A DNA stretch of 64,000 nt from Agarivorans litoreus (GCF_019649015.1 NZ_BLPI01000001.1:2497001-2561000), one strand, 5' to 3'; positions 18,227 to 29,000 are shown, counted from the stretch's first letter. Numbers and translations: made by a program. The notes: generated by a model from the letters alone, not told the origin.

Positions 18227-19129
18227 TTAGCTTATCGTGTTTGTTGGGTTTGCTACTTGTTGCAACAAGGTTTGGATGCTGGGTGCCTGTTGCCATTGCC
18301 AATCTTGGGGGAGAGCTAGCGATGAATGCTGGCTAAGTGTGTAAGCTTGAACTGCCTGTGAGTTGGCACTTGCCCCTGCCAGTTGATCAAGAAGACTTAG
18401 CTCTTGGGGGACTTGGCTGTATTCAAAATAGTGTTTGTTGAGTCCCCAGCCGCTGTCCCAGGCAAGCAACTCGATTTTACTTAGGGCAAATATGTCGCGC
18501 AGTAAATTGCCTTGCAGCAATGGCCAGCCAGTGATGCTCAAAATGCCAAACTGCTGGGCACGTTCTGGTTCTTGTCGGCATAATTGCCAGGCAGAGCCTG
18601 CGTAAATAAATTGCTCATCTGGCAGGTCTAGTGGATCAAACCTAATGTTTAATAGGGCTTGTTGCTTGGCATCAAGCTGGGCGTCTACTTTTATCCAGCG
18701 TTGTTGCTTGTTCTGCCAATACTCACATATCCAATGGTCTTCGTAAGGGTGCATGCCGAGGTAGGCGGCAAAACCACAACGCAAGCGCGCTGCAATACCT
18801 TGAGCGCGTAATAACGTGCAGAGCAGTAAGGCAAAATCTCGACAGTTCCCAAGCATTCTTTGGCTAGCAGGTTTGTCCGCAAGCAGCGGCCCTTCGGTAT
18901 TGCTTAAGCGCTTTAGCTTTTGCTGCACGCTGCGAGTTTGCATTTCGTCTAGGCGCTGGGTGAAATCTGGGTTGAGTTGGTAGTGTTGCAACCAATAGGG
19001 ATGAACCAAGTTGTTTTGCACGCACTTAACCAGTTCGGCGATATCCGCTTGGCAATTTGGCAGTTGCGACAAATAGCTTTTGGGGTCGCTAAACTCACTA
19101 AAACTGGCGTAATCAATTGAAGAGGTCAT
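18227..19129 (-). CDS. Transglutaminase-like (papain-fold) protein
   Basis: Predicted cytoplasmic protein with the bacterial transglutaminase/protease fold. The Cys-His-Asp triad is visible: NCRDFALLLCTLLRAQGI (Cys at about 98), then HPYEDHWICEYW (His at about 132) and VDAQLD (Asp at about 149). Such domains act as proteases or amidases in many bacteria; substrate unknown. Length 300. There is no signal peptide. AAGG lies 9 bases before ATG. It is 16 bases downstream of the AraC/GyrI regulator on the same strand, so the two are likely co-transcribed. Confidence 0.78.
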   Translation of the reverse strand: MTSSIDYASFSEFSDPKSYLSQLPNCQADIAELVKCVQNNLVHPYWLQHYQLNPDFTQRLDEMQTRSVQQKLKRLSNTEGPLLADKPASQRMLGNCRDFALLLCTLLRAQGIAARLRCGFAAYLGMHPYEDHWICEYWQNKQQRWIKVDAQLDAKQQALLNIRFDPLDLPDEQFIYAGSAWQLCRQEPERAQQFGILSITGWPLLQGNLLRDIFALSKIELLAWDSGWGLNKHYFEYSQVPQELSLLDQLAGASANSQAVQAYTLSQHSSLALPQDWQWQQAPSIQTLLQQVANPTNTIS

Positions 19130-19145
19130 GGGTGCTTGCCTTTGG

Positions 19146-20021
19146 CTAGTTAATGGGCAGTAGAAGGTCTGTTATTAGGGCTTTTTCCGGGACGCTATCG
19201 GTTGTTTTATGGTGGTAGATCTCTAAGCAATTGGCGTCTCGAAGCTGATAGCTTGACTGCGGCAGCCAGTCGCGCAGCAGCACTTGATAGCTGTTAGCGA
19301 TGCTGGCGTAGCCTCCGTGGTGGCGCAGCTTAGCGAACTTACCGCCTGCTAAGGTGATTTGTTGAATACCCAGCTCGGCAAGTTGTGAAGTGCAGGGCAA
19401 GCGGGCGTGGTTTGTTTGTTCAATGGGTAAACTTAGGCAAGCATCAAAGCGCACTTGCTCCGGATGGGTAACCTTAGGATCATCGTAGGAGACACCAATC
19501 ATAGTGCTTTGCTGAGTATCTAAACCCACTTTATTGCAAGTGCTAAATAGCTGGCGCCAGGCTTTGGGGGCAGCCTGCGCGTAAGGACCTCGTTCGCGTG
19601 AACACAATACCGCTTGTGGCGCGAGATCGATTACCTCAACTTGGCTAACAGCTTTAGGGGTAAGCTTGTTAGATTGTTCTGGAGAAGGCGGAAGCCAGCC
19701 CTGATTTCTTACTTGAAGCGGTGTTTGCTCAAACTGTTGTTTAAACGCTTTGTTAAAGGATGCTTGGTTTTGATAGCCGCTTTGACTGGCGATATCGACT
19801 AAGGGTTGTTGACTAAACCTTAGGTGATTTAACGAACGCTCTAGCAACAAACGCTTGCGATAAGCATAAATGCTTTCGCCGACATAGGCATGAAATAGTC
19901 GACAAAAATGAAAGCGTGAAACACAGGCTAAGGCAGCCAGCTGATCAATATCCAGTTGGCTATCAAGAGTTTGTTCTACTTGTCTTTTAACCGTATTGAT
20001 TCGCTGTTGTTGGCTTGCCAT
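19146..20021 (-). CDS. AraC-family regulator with GyrI-like sensor domain
   Basis: The N-terminal 105 residues are an AraC DNA-binding domain (LAALACVSRFHFCRLFHAYVGESIYAYRKRL and IASQSGYQNQASFNKAFKQQF). The C-terminal 160 residues form a GyrI/SOUL-type small-molecule-binding domain (VEVIDLAPQAVLCSRERGPY ... YQVLLRDWLPQSSYQLRDANCLEIYHH). The order matches Rob/TetD-like regulators that sense organic compounds. Length 291. It is divergent from the EamA transporter and upstream of the transglutaminase-like gene; either may be its target. Confidence 0.87.
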   Translation of the reverse strand: MASQQQRINTVKRQVEQTLDSQLDIDQLAALACVSRFHFCRLFHAYVGESIYAYRKRLLLERSLNHLRFSQQPLVDIASQSGYQNQASFNKAFKQQFEQTPLQVRNQGWLPPSPEQSNKLTPKAVSQVEVIDLAPQAVLCSRERGPYAQAAPKAWRQLFSTCNKVGLDTQQSTMIGVSYDDPKVTHPEQVRFDACLSLPIEQTNHARLPCTSQLAELGIQQITLAGGKFAKLRHHGGYASIANSYQVLLRDWLPQSSYQLRDANCLEIYHHKTTDSVPEKALITDLLLPIN

Positions 20022-20208
20022 GTTGGACTCAATTACTTGACTTCAAATCAGTGTAGCCAGTTTGTGAGTTATTTTCTTTTCCATTCTTGCGCATTGCTTA
20101 AGCTTAATTCTTCAAGCATTTCGCCGCACACGTTGAAACTTTAAAGGCTTGTTCTAGCCAGTTATGCCGAATACACTGAGCCCCTTGGTCGGAAATAGTA
20201 AAGTAATA

Positions 20209-21099
20209 ATGAATACACAAACTAAAGCCTATGCATTTGGCATAAGTGCAGTGTTAATGTGGTCTACGGTGGCCACTGCTTTTAAGTTAGCGCTGCAGTG
20301 GTTAAGCCCCATTCAATTGGTATTGCTGGCTTCAGTAACTTCAATTTTGCTGTTAAGTGGTGTGTTGTTATGGCAACGCAAACTGCCTTTAGCGTTAAGC
20401 TACGCTAAGCAGCGACCCGGCTTCTTTTTGCTGGTAGGTGCTATAAATCCCTTCCTTTATTATTTAGTACTGTTCAAAGCCTATGACTTATTGCCTGCTC
20501 AGCAAGCTCAGTCACTTAATTATACCTGGGCAATTACCTTAGCTTTGCTGGCGGTCCCCTTTTTAAAGCAGCAGTTGCGTAAGCAAGATCTGCTTGCCAT
20601 GGCCTTAGGCTATTTTGGGGTGTTAGTAATTGCGACCCGTGGTGATTTGCTCAGCATGCAATTTGACAGTGTGCTAGGCGTTCTGCTGGCACTGTTTAGC
20701 ACCTTGTTGTGGGCAGGCTATTGGATTATTAATACCCGTAACTCTGGCGACCCAGTGGCGAGTTTGCTGGTGGCCTTTTGTTTTAGCCTGCCAATGGTAC
20801 TAGCCTATTGTTGGTGGAGTGATGGCTTACCCAGCTTTAATGCAAAGGCTTGGCTGGGCGCGGCTTATGTAGGTTTGTTTGAAATGGGCATTGCCTTTGT
20901 TTGTTGGGTATTGGCATTAAAATTTACTAACAATACTGCTCGTATCAGCAACCTGATTTTTATATCGCCATTTTTGTCGCTGTTTTTTATCAGCTATTTT
21001 TTGAACGAAGTGATAGAGCCTGCAACATACTTAGGTTTAGTGTTAATTATTAGTGGCTTATTGATACAACAATGGCGCGGTAAAAAACAAGCGGTTTAG
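20209..21099 (+). CDS. EamA/DMT family transporter
   Basis: Inner-membrane permease of the drug/metabolite superfamily with two EamA repeats and ten hydrophobic helices across 296 residues (for example AYAFGISAVLMWSTVATAFKL, and the second repeat's VLGVLLALFSTLLWAGYWIIN). These carriers move amino acids, metabolites or drugs; the substrate is unknown. I chose ATG 20209 (MNTQTKAYAF) because helix 1 follows directly; an ATG at 20164 in frame would add 15 polar residues. It is divergent from the AraC/GyrI regulator. Confidence 0.85.
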   Translation: MNTQTKAYAFGISAVLMWSTVATAFKLALQWLSPIQLVLLASVTSILLLSGVLLWQRKLPLALSYAKQRPGFFLLVGAINPFLYYLVLFKAYDLLPAQQAQSLNYTWAITLALLAVPFLKQQLRKQDLLAMALGYFGVLVIATRGDLLSMQFDSVLGVLLALFSTLLWAGYWIINTRNSGDPVASLLVAFCFSLPMVLAYCWWSDGLPSFNAKAWLGAAYVGLFEMGIAFVCWVLALKFTNNTARISNLIFISPFLSLFFISYFLNEVIEPATYLGLVLIISGLLIQQWRGKKQAV

Positions 21100-21121
21100 C
21101 TACTTGGCTTATTGCGTTTTA

Positions 21122-21142
21122 TCTCAGTTTTTTAAGCTGAGA
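21122..21142 (+). terminator. Weak terminator after EamA gene
   Basis: Hairpin with arms CTCAG and CTGAG and a T-rich loop, 23 bases past the stop. Only 5 bp of stem and no downstream T run, so it is weak. Confidence 0.35.
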
Positions 21143-21232
21143 AAAGCGCCACAAGTTTTGATCTTGACGCTAGGGTAAGTGGCCACATCTGTGTATGCTA
21201 AAATTCATATTTACCCAAATACTCATGGTGTG

Positions 21233-21478
21233 ATGACTAAACAAGCAATAAGCCAACAAGATTTGATTGATCTGGCCAATCAGCTACTGCGCGAGCACGA
21301 AGACTATATTCCTGGAATAGAAGTTCGCGAAGTATCACAACAGCGTGATGTGCTTACCTTTAAGGGTGAAGCCTTTTTAGACGATGATTTATTACCTACA
21401 AGTAATAGCCCAAAAGCTTTTAACTTGTACAAATGGCTGTGTCATCGCCTATCAGAGCAATACACCCTTAGCGAATAA
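21233..21478 (+). CDS. yciN: YciN family protein (DUF2498)
   Basis: Small cytoplasmic protein of unknown function. LIDLANQLLREHEDYIPGIEVREV, LTFKGEAFLDDDLLPT and FNLYKWLCHRLSEQYTL match E. coli YciN closely in order. From ATG 21233 it has 81 residues, near the 83 of E. coli. The frame is open back to GTG 21179, but those 18 extra residues have no family match. The ribosome site is weak for either start. Confidence 0.78.
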   Translation: MTKQAISQQDLIDLANQLLREHEDYIPGIEVREVSQQRDVLTFKGEAFLDDDLLPTSNSPKAFNLYKWLCHRLSEQYTLSE

Positions 21479-21566
21479 GCTTTTAGCTATTTAGCGCATC
21501 GATTACCGCCTGTTAAGGCGCTAAGTATTGTAAAGGCAATGGCTTAGCTGGTCTTTGTATCGCTAA

Positions 21567-23201
21567 TTAATCCGCTAGCAAATAGATAATGGCTTGGTAG
21601 GGCGCTAAGTTAAGCTGAGCTAAATCTACTTCTGATTCATCCTCCGGCTGAAGGTTATCCAGCACCACTTCTGCAAGCTTGTAATCTAAACTCAAGGCTT
21701 GAGTTTGTTGGCTGACATTGGCGACAATTAGCAGCCTTTGCTCCTGATATTGGCGAATATACGCGAATATATGAGGGTGCTCTTCCAATAATAATTGGTA
21801 ACTGCCGTAGATTAAGGTATCGCTAAATTTGCTGGATTTTCGCAGTGCGATTAAGCGTTGGTAGTGATAAAACACCGAGTGTTGATTGGCAAGCGCATCA
21901 GCAACATTTATTTGCTGATAGTTGGGATTAAGCTTGAGCCACGGCTGCCCACAACTAAAGCCAGCATTGTCAGAGTTATCCCACTGCATGGGAGTGCGGG
22001 CATTATCACGGGCGCTTTGATAGACACCTTGCATAAATTGTTGATGTCTTAAGCTTTGCTGCTCTACCACTTTTTCTTGGTAACTATTTTTAATTTCTAT
22101 GTCATCGTAATCGCTTAACTCGTCAAATTGTACGTTGGTCATGGCGATTTCTTCGCCTTGATAAATGTACGGGGTGCCTTGCATGCCATGCAGCAGCGTT
22201 GCAAACAACTTGGCACTGGCTTCGCGGTATTCTCCGTCATTGCCCCAGCGGCTAACAATGCGTGGTAAGTCATGATTGTTCCAGAATAAGGCGTTCCAGC
22301 CATCGCCATCAAAGGCGGTTTGCCATTTGCTAAGCACCTTCTTTAAGGCAACTAAATCAAAATCTTGTACTTGCCACTTTCCATGTTCGGGGTGCCAATC
22401 TAGGGCGGCGTGTTCGAACTGAAATACCATCGACAGCTCTTCGCGACGCGGATCGGAATACAACTTGGCTATCTCGGGTGTGGCCCCCCAAGTTTCGCCC
22501 ACGGTCACCAGCTTTTTATCTTTGAAACAAGCTTGATGCATTTGCTGCAATAGCGGGTGTAAACGCGGACCATTCTCGGTAATACCTTGGTCAATTTGTT
22601 TGCCAATTAAATCAATCACATCTAAACGGAAGCCCGCCACGCCTTGCTCTACCCACCAAGAAATCATTTGATGAATTTCTTTTGCTACGGCTGGGTTTTC
22701 CCAGTTGAGATCGGGCTGAGCATCGGCAAACAGGTGAAAGTAATACTGGCTAGTGACGGGATCATATTGCCAGGCAGGGCCACTAAAAATGGAGCGGATC
22801 TGATTAGTTTGGTCTCGCCAAATATAATAATCGCGGTAGCGGTTATCTCGGCTTTGTTTTGCTTGCTTAAACCAATGATGTTGGTCGGAGGTATGGTTAA
22901 GTACCAAGTCCATCATTATGCCGATGTTACGCTGTTTAGCTTGATGGATTAACTGGCGCATGTCGTTCATGTTCCCAAAGCGCGGATCTATGGCCTGATA
23001 GTCGGCAATGTCGTAACCATTGTCTTTCATTGGAGAAAGATAAACAGGCGATAGCCAAATAAGGTCGATGCCCAGCTTTTCCAGATAATCTAGCTTGCTA
23101 ATAATGCCTTTTAAATCGCCGTTGCCATCGCCGCTACTATCACAAAAACTGCGTGGGTAAACCTGATAAACAACCGCCGAATGCCACCATTGTTGGTTCA
23201 T
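21567..23201 (-). CDS. GH13 alpha-glucosidase / oligo-1,6-glucosidase
   Basis: Cytoplasmic (no signal peptide) glucosidase that releases glucose from the malto- or isomalto-oligosaccharides imported after starch breakdown. The TIM-barrel regions are intact: DLVLNHTS, FRLDVIDL (nucleophile Asp194), VGETWG (acid/base Glu236) and NNHDLPR (transition-state Asp311). The WWHSAVVYQVYPRSF start and C-terminal beta domain fit GH13 subfamilies 23/31. Length 544. TreC (trehalose-6-phosphate) is a possible alternative, but no treB or treR is near. It is divergent from the amylase with a 465-base gap. Confidence 0.87.
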   Translation of the reverse strand: MNQQWWHSAVVYQVYPRSFCDSSGDGNGDLKGIISKLDYLEKLGIDLIWLSPVYLSPMKDNGYDIADYQAIDPRFGNMNDMRQLIHQAKQRNIGIMMDLVLNHTSDQHHWFKQAKQSRDNRYRDYYIWRDQTNQIRSIFSGPAWQYDPVTSQYYFHLFADAQPDLNWENPAVAKEIHQMISWWVEQGVAGFRLDVIDLIGKQIDQGITENGPRLHPLLQQMHQACFKDKKLVTVGETWGATPEIAKLYSDPRREELSMVFQFEHAALDWHPEHGKWQVQDFDLVALKKVLSKWQTAFDGDGWNALFWNNHDLPRIVSRWGNDGEYREASAKLFATLLHGMQGTPYIYQGEEIAMTNVQFDELSDYDDIEIKNSYQEKVVEQQSLRHQQFMQGVYQSARDNARTPMQWDNSDNAGFSCGQPWLKLNPNYQQINVADALANQHSVFYHYQRLIALRKSSKFSDTLIYGSYQLLLEEHPHIFAYIRQYQEQRLLIVANVSQQTQALSLDYKLAEVVLDNLQPEDESEVDLAQLNLAPYQAIIYLLAD

Positions 23202-23666
23202 GATTAAATTCTTTTACTGCTACGAATTACTTGCATTGTAAACCCTCTTATTTGATTAGAATAGTTTGCTATTTTTAATGCTAATCATTATTAAGCTCAG
23301 TGTTTATGCCGCCTGTAAGGCTGTTTATAAGCTGGTTCGGAGTGTTTTCTTTACAGATGATTAGTTTGCAAGGGGGATTGAAGATCTTTAATAGAAGGGT
23401 AATTGTTTGAATTTTGATCGCTGTCAAACATCATTAACCAAAAACAAAGATCTTTGTGAGCCGATGCTCAATAAGTGAGTACCTATCTTCATCGTTCAAA
23501 AATTAAGCGTAGATTAAAAAAGCGGTAAATTAACTATGGATAGTTAAGGTTGTGTTTTACTTGTGGTTCTTTCCAGTGGTTAGTCTGCCCCTCATCGCAA
23601 AACACCAAAGAGTGGTGATGAGTTGAGTCTTAAAGAGACGCTCTAAGATTACATGGGAAAGTAACA
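23202..23666. promoter_or_regulatory. Divergent regulatory region of alpha-glucosidase and alpha-amylase
   Basis: No gene in 465 bp. Features seen: TTGAT-CGCT-GTCAA at 23414-23427, matching an FNR-type box at 9 of 10 half-site positions; TGTGA-N6-GCTCA at 23455-23470, a half-matching CRP site; and a leader hairpin at 23591-23623 (CTCAT...CACCA / TGGTG-ATGAG). Control by oxygen and carbon state is suggested, not shown. I could not show convincing MalT boxes. Confidence 0.4.
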
Positions 23667-25991
23667 ATGAGAAAATTCAGCAAACTCGCCACTAGCGCTC
23701 TGCTAGCTGGTGCGGCGTTGGGCTATGCGTCCAGCGTCACGGCGGCACCTAGGACCGCCTTTGTACACCTCTTCGAATGGAAATGGGAAGACATTGCACA
23801 AGAGTGTGAAACCTTCCTAGGACCAAAAGGATTTGCCGCGGTGCAAGTCTCACCTCCAACTAAATCTCACAACGCTGGCGCGTGGTGGAGCCGCTACCAA
23901 CCAGTTAGTTATTCCTTTGAAGGACGCAGTGGTAGCCGTGGTCAATTCCAAGATATGGTACAGCGTTGTAAAAACGTTGGGGTAGATATCTACGTAGATG
24001 CCGTAATTAACCACATGGCAGCTTACGATAGAAACTTCCCTGAAGTACCTTACGGACCAAATGACTTTAATTCTTGTACCAGTGATATCGATTACGGAAA
24101 TCGCTGGCAGGTACAAAACTGTGATTTGGTGGGGCTAAATGATCTTAAAACTGGCTCAGAGTATGTGCGCCAAAAAATTGCAGATTACATGAATGATGCG
24201 ATAAGTATGGGCGTAGCAGGTTTCCGTATTGATGCAGCCAAGCACATCCCGGCAGGTGATATTGCCGCGATTAAAGGCAAGTTAAACGGTAACCCTTACA
24301 TCTTCCAAGAAGTGATTGGCGCGCCAGGCGAGCCAGTTCGTCCAAGCGAATATACTTACATTGGTGATGTTACTGAGTTTGAATTTGCCCGTAAGTTAGG
24401 TCCTGCTTTTCGTGATAGCAATATTGCGTGGTTACCTGATTTAGGCAACCAAATGGAGCTATCTAGCGCCGATGCGGTGACCTTTGTGACCAACCACGAT
24501 GAAGAGCGTCATAATCCAGGTGGCCCAATCTGGCATGGTGTTCAAGGTGACGGCTACTTCTTAGCGAATATTTTTGCGCTAGCCTACCCTTATGGTTACC
24601 CAAAAATCATGTCGGGTTACTACTTCAACGGTGACTTTGATGCAGGTCCACCTAGCAGCGGCGTACATACTGGTAATGCTTGTGGTTTTGACGGCGGCAA
24701 CTGGGTGTGTGAGCACAAGTGGCGCGGCATTGCTAACATGGTGGGTTTCCGTAACCATACTGCTGGTGAGTGGAGTATTACCAACTGGTGGCAAGGTGGT
24801 AACGACCAAATAGCCTTCGGTCGTGGCGGTTTAGGTTTTGTTGTTATCAACAAACGTTCCGGTAGCTCAATTAATCAAAGCTTTGATACAGGCATGCCAG
24901 ACGGGCAGTACTGTAACATTATCGAAGCTAACTTTGATGAGAGCACTGGCCAATGTAACGCTGCTGCTGATTCAAGCGGCCAATCGGTGATTACGGTGAG
25001 TGGTGGTCAAGCTAACTTTACTGTGGGCGGCGACCAAGCTGCAGCAATTCATGTTGGTGCAAAAATTGGTGATGTTTGTACTGGTGCTGATTGCCCATGC
25101 ACTTCTAACTGTGGAACTGACCCAGAGCCAGCTACCCCAGTAGCGGCTAGCTCTATTTGTACATCGGAAAACTTACCTACTTTGTACTACTGGGGAGCAC
25201 AGCCTGCTGGCAGCCTTGCCAATGCAACATGGCCTGGTGTAGCCATGCAGAAGAACGGCGATTTCTATTGTCATGATCTAGGGGTCTCACTTACCAGTAT
25301 CAATGCTATCTTCAGCAACAACGGCGCTAATAAAACGGCTGACTTAACTGCAGCGGGTGCCGGTTGTTATAAAGACGGTAGCTGGAGCAGCCTAGAGGCT
25401 TGTGGCTTTGACATTAGCGACTCGAATCCAGATCCTGTAGGTGGCACAGAAGTTTGCTACGACAACCAAGCTGGCTTTAGTAATCCAACACTTTACTACT
25501 GGTCGGTTTCAGCTGAAACCTCGGTTGCTAATGCGCAATGGCCAGGTGTGGCAATGGTGCAAAAAGGTGCTTACTACTGTCACGACTTTGGCACTAAGCT
25601 AAGCAGCTTAAACATTATCTTTAATGATAGTGGCGCCAATCAAAGCGCAGACCTAAATACTACAGGCGATGTATTGTGTTATGCCCAAGGTAGCTGGGTA
25701 GCTGCAACTAACTGTGTTGGCGGAAACCCTGACAATGGCGGCGACGAAGTATGGTACTTCCGCGGTACGCCAAATGCTTGGGGGACAACTCAACTTGATT
25801 ACGATAGTGCTAGTGGTTTGTACTACACCGTTCAAAGCTTTAATGGTGAAGAAGCGCCAGCACGCTTTAAAATAGATAGTGGTAACTGGACAGAAGCGTA
25901 TCCAAATGCGGATTACCAAGTGTCTGACAACACTACTTATCGCATCAACTTCAATAGCGCTACCAAAGATATTACGGTAAACGCGCAGTAA
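23667..25991 (+). CDS. Secreted alpha-amylase GH13 with three C-terminal modules
   Basis: Extracellular endo-amylase. Sec signal peptide 1-26 (cut after SVTAA). The catalytic GH13 (subfamily 32-like) domain runs from about 27 to 460: DAVINHM, GFRIDAAKH (nucleophile Asp189), FQEVIG (acid Glu215), FVTNHDEER (Asp278). A Cys-rich linker (about 470-495) leads to two tandem starch-binding modules of CBM26 type (about 497-585 and 590-685; each has TLYYW, WPGVAM, YCHD and NQ/KTADL). A final module has WYFRGTPNAW (about 692-774), shared with pullulanase at 36300. Length 774. AAGTAACA precedes ATG. A strong terminator follows. Confidence 0.93.
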   Translation: MRKFSKLATSALLAGAALGYASSVTAAPRTAFVHLFEWKWEDIAQECETFLGPKGFAAVQVSPPTKSHNAGAWWSRYQPVSYSFEGRSGSRGQFQDMVQRCKNVGVDIYVDAVINHMAAYDRNFPEVPYGPNDFNSCTSDIDYGNRWQVQNCDLVGLNDLKTGSEYVRQKIADYMNDAISMGVAGFRIDAAKHIPAGDIAAIKGKLNGNPYIFQEVIGAPGEPVRPSEYTYIGDVTEFEFARKLGPAFRDSNIAWLPDLGNQMELSSADAVTFVTNHDEERHNPGGPIWHGVQGDGYFLANIFALAYPYGYPKIMSGYYFNGDFDAGPPSSGVHTGNACGFDGGNWVCEHKWRGIANMVGFRNHTAGEWSITNWWQGGNDQIAFGRGGLGFVVINKRSGSSINQSFDTGMPDGQYCNIIEANFDESTGQCNAAADSSGQSVITVSGGQANFTVGGDQAAAIHVGAKIGDVCTGADCPCTSNCGTDPEPATPVAASSICTSENLPTLYYWGAQPAGSLANATWPGVAMQKNGDFYCHDLGVSLTSINAIFSNNGANKTADLTAAGAGCYKDGSWSSLEACGFDISDSNPDPVGGTEVCYDNQAGFSNPTLYYWSVSAETSVANAQWPGVAMVQKGAYYCHDFGTKLSSLNIIFNDSGANQSADLNTTGDVLCYAQGSWVAATNCVGGNPDNGGDEVWYFRGTPNAWGTTQLDYDSASGLYYTVQSFNGEEAPARFKIDSGNWTEAYPNADYQVSDNTTYRINFNSATKDITVNAQ

Positions 25992-26017
25992 ATTGTTTTT
26001 ATGCGTCTCAGCTTTTT

Positions 26018-26041
26018 GCCCGGTTTACACCGGGCTTTTTT
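26018..26041. terminator. Terminator between amylase and RND pump genes
   Basis: Perfect 7-bp stem GCCCGGT/ACCGGGC with loop TTAC, followed by six Ts on the plus strand. It lies 26 bases past the amylase stop and at the end of the convergent RND gene. Confidence 0.88.
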
Positions 26042-26052
26042 ATGAGTAAAGC

Positions 26053-29000
26053 TTAAGCTATTTCGCTTGGCTGGTGTTTGCGCATTAAGGCGAAGTATAA
26101 AACCGGAATCACGATTAAGGTGAGCAAGGTCGACACCAATATGCCAAAGATTAAACTAATCGCTAGCCCGTTAAAAATTGGGTCGTCTAAGATAAACAAT
26201 GCGCCAATCATAGCGGCTAAGCCTGTTAACATTATCGGCTTGGCTCTTACCGCACCCGAGCTAATTACTGCTTTAGAAAATGGCATGCCTGCAGCGGTTT
26301 GCTGATTAATAAAATCGACCAGTAAAATCGAATTTCGCACAATGATCCCCGCTAATGCAATCATGCCAATCATCGAGGTAGCAGTAAACTGTGCTCCTAA
26401 CAAAGCGTGTCCAGGCATCACCCCAATGATGGTTAGTGGAATTGGAGCCATAATAATCAGCGGTACTAAATAAGAGCGAAACTGTGCAACTACTAATAGA
26501 TAAATCATGATCATACCTACCGCATAAGCTAGGCCCATATCGCGGAATGTTTCATAGGTGATTTTCCACTCGCCATCCCACAAAATTGCAATGTCACTTA
26601 GCCCGTCAGGTTGCTTTATATAATGTTGAGCAAAGGGTAAGCCTGCCTCTTCAGCACTTAGCGCCATATCAAACATGCCATATAATGGACTGTCTAACTC
26701 GCCTGCCATGTCGGCCATGACCATAACCATGGGAATGGCATTTTTATGCATGATTGGTAAGTTAATGGTACCCTGTTTAATGCTCACTAGCTCACTTAAA
26801 GGTATTGCTTGGCCTTGTAGGTTAGTTAAACGTAGATTAAGCACTTGCTCTAAATCTAGTTTATCGCCCTCTTGTAGCTGCAAGCGGATCGGCACTGGGT
26901 ATTGTTGTTGCTCGCTATGTAGGTAGCTCACATCGCTACCGCCAACGGCAGTGCTAATTACTTCTACAATGTCGCTATAGTTAATCCCTAGTAGTGAGCT
27001 TTTAGAGCGATCTATAGTTACCCGCCATTGGCTTTGTGGGTCAGGTAGCATGATGTCGATATCAACGATGTCTGGGGTATTATGGAAATGCTGCATCAAG
27101 GCATTGGCGGCTTGCTGGCGAATCTCGTCACTAGGGCCATATACTTCCGCTACGATGGGCGACCAAACCGGTGGGCCGGGCGGTACCTCTACCACCTTAA
27201 TATTGGCTTGATAAGGTAAGCCTATTGCTTGTAATTGTTTACGTACAGAACTAGCGATGCTGTGACTATCGCGATCTCGTTCCGATTTATCAACCAGATT
27301 TACTTGAATATCTCCGAGTTCTTGGCTGTTACGCATGAAGTAGTGGCGCACTAAACCATTAAAGTTTATCGGAGCGGTAGTGCCGGCATACAGTTGTAAA
27401 TCAGCAACTTCAGGTACTGTCATGAGGTAATCACTAAGCTCGAGTAATAAGCGTTGGTTTTGCTCTAAGCTGCGCCCTTCTGGCAGATCGACCATTACCT
27501 GAAATTCAGATTTGTTATCAAAGGGCAGCATCTTCATTACCACCAGCTTATTTAGCGGCAAGGCAATTGCTGCGATTATCATGAGTATTACTGCTAACCA
27601 CAATAAACCACGGGCTTTTCGGCCATGTTGTTTATCCAGAAACGGACCAATTAGGCCTTCAAAGAGACGCTGTAATTTAGATTCTTTTGATGGCTCAGCT
27701 CCGCCATGGGCGCTACTTTTCAGTAGCTTGGCGCTGAGCCAAGGTGACAACACAAAGGCAACTGACAAGGAAATAAGCATCCCGAGGCTGGCATTAATCG
27801 GAATAGGGCTCATGTAAGGCCCCATTAAGCCGGAGACAAAGGCCATGGGTAACAGGGCGGCTATTACCGTAAAAGTGGCTAAAATAGTGGGTCCACCAAC
27901 TTCATCTACTGCCTGTGGAATAATGCTTAATAAATCGGGTTTATTTGGGTCATTGGCCGCTAGCCCCATGTGTCGGTGGATGTTCTCTACCACCACAATG
28001 GCGTCATCAACGAGTATGCCAATGGAGAAAATAAGCGCAAAAAGCGACACTCTATTTAAGGTAAAGCCCCACGCCCAAGAGGCAAAAAGAGTAATGGCTA
28101 GAGTAATTACAATGGCAATGCCTACCACTACTGCTTCGCGCCAGCCCATGGTAATTAATACTAAAAGTACCACTGCGGCAGTGGCGAAAATGAGTTTAGC
28201 TATCAGCGTATTGGCTTTGTCTGCTGCGGTGGCACCATAGTTTCTGCTAAGCTGGTGGCTCACTTGATGAGGGATCAACACGTTGTCTAGTTGATTGATG
28301 CGCTGTTCAATTTGTTCAGCCAGTTGCACCGCATTTGTACCGGCTTGTTTGGCAATGGCAATGGTCACCGAAGGGAAGCTACCTTGCTGGTTTACCAGCC
28401 ACACGCTTTGGCTGGGCAGCTCGGCACTAAGGCTGACCTCTGCGACATCTGAGAGGTATACCGCTTGTTGCTGGCGGACTGCAATTACCAAGTTTTCTAG
28501 TTCACTGGCGGTTTGTAAAAACTGTCCAGTTTGCACTTTGATCACTTGATTGTCTTGAATTAGCTCAACCAAGTCTGATTGCAGGTTATTTGCCTGAAGC
28601 TGCTGAGCGATTTGCTTAAACTCAACACCATAAGCATTTAGTTTGACCGGATCAATGCGCACTGAAGCAACTAACGGTTGCTCGCCCAAGGTGTACACAT
28701 CTTTAGTACCTGGGATCCGTTTCAGTTCGGTTTCTAGAGTGTGAGCAACTTTGGTTAATTCGAAGGGACTTAGTTGCTGGCTCTCGTCCCAAAGGGACAG
28801 ACTTACGATGGGTACATCGTCAATCGCTCGTGGTTTAATTAAGGGGTGGCCAACACCTGCGCCGGTAGGTAATTTGTCTAAATTAGCGTAGATTTGATTG
28901 TATAAACTGACAATGGCATCGTTTCGCTTAACGCCTACCTCAAACACCACAATGAGCATTGCACCATTAGGTTGAGAGAAGGAATACAAAGTGTCGATAC

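Noticed and set aside
18072-18302. A 76-codon minus-strand frame between the yegD-like and transglutaminase-like genes
   Set aside because: It overlaps the transglutaminase gene in another frame, has no ribosome site and no recognisable domain.
23590-23623. MalT-box-like GATGAGG sequences in the amylase leader
   Set aside because: Two 8-of-10 matches occur, but they form the arms of one hairpin, and no malT or spaced direct repeats are present.
24579-24853. Three overlapping long frames antisense or shifted within the amylase gene
   Set aside because: They are shadows of a strongly coding region with intact GH13 motifs; none has a ribosome site.
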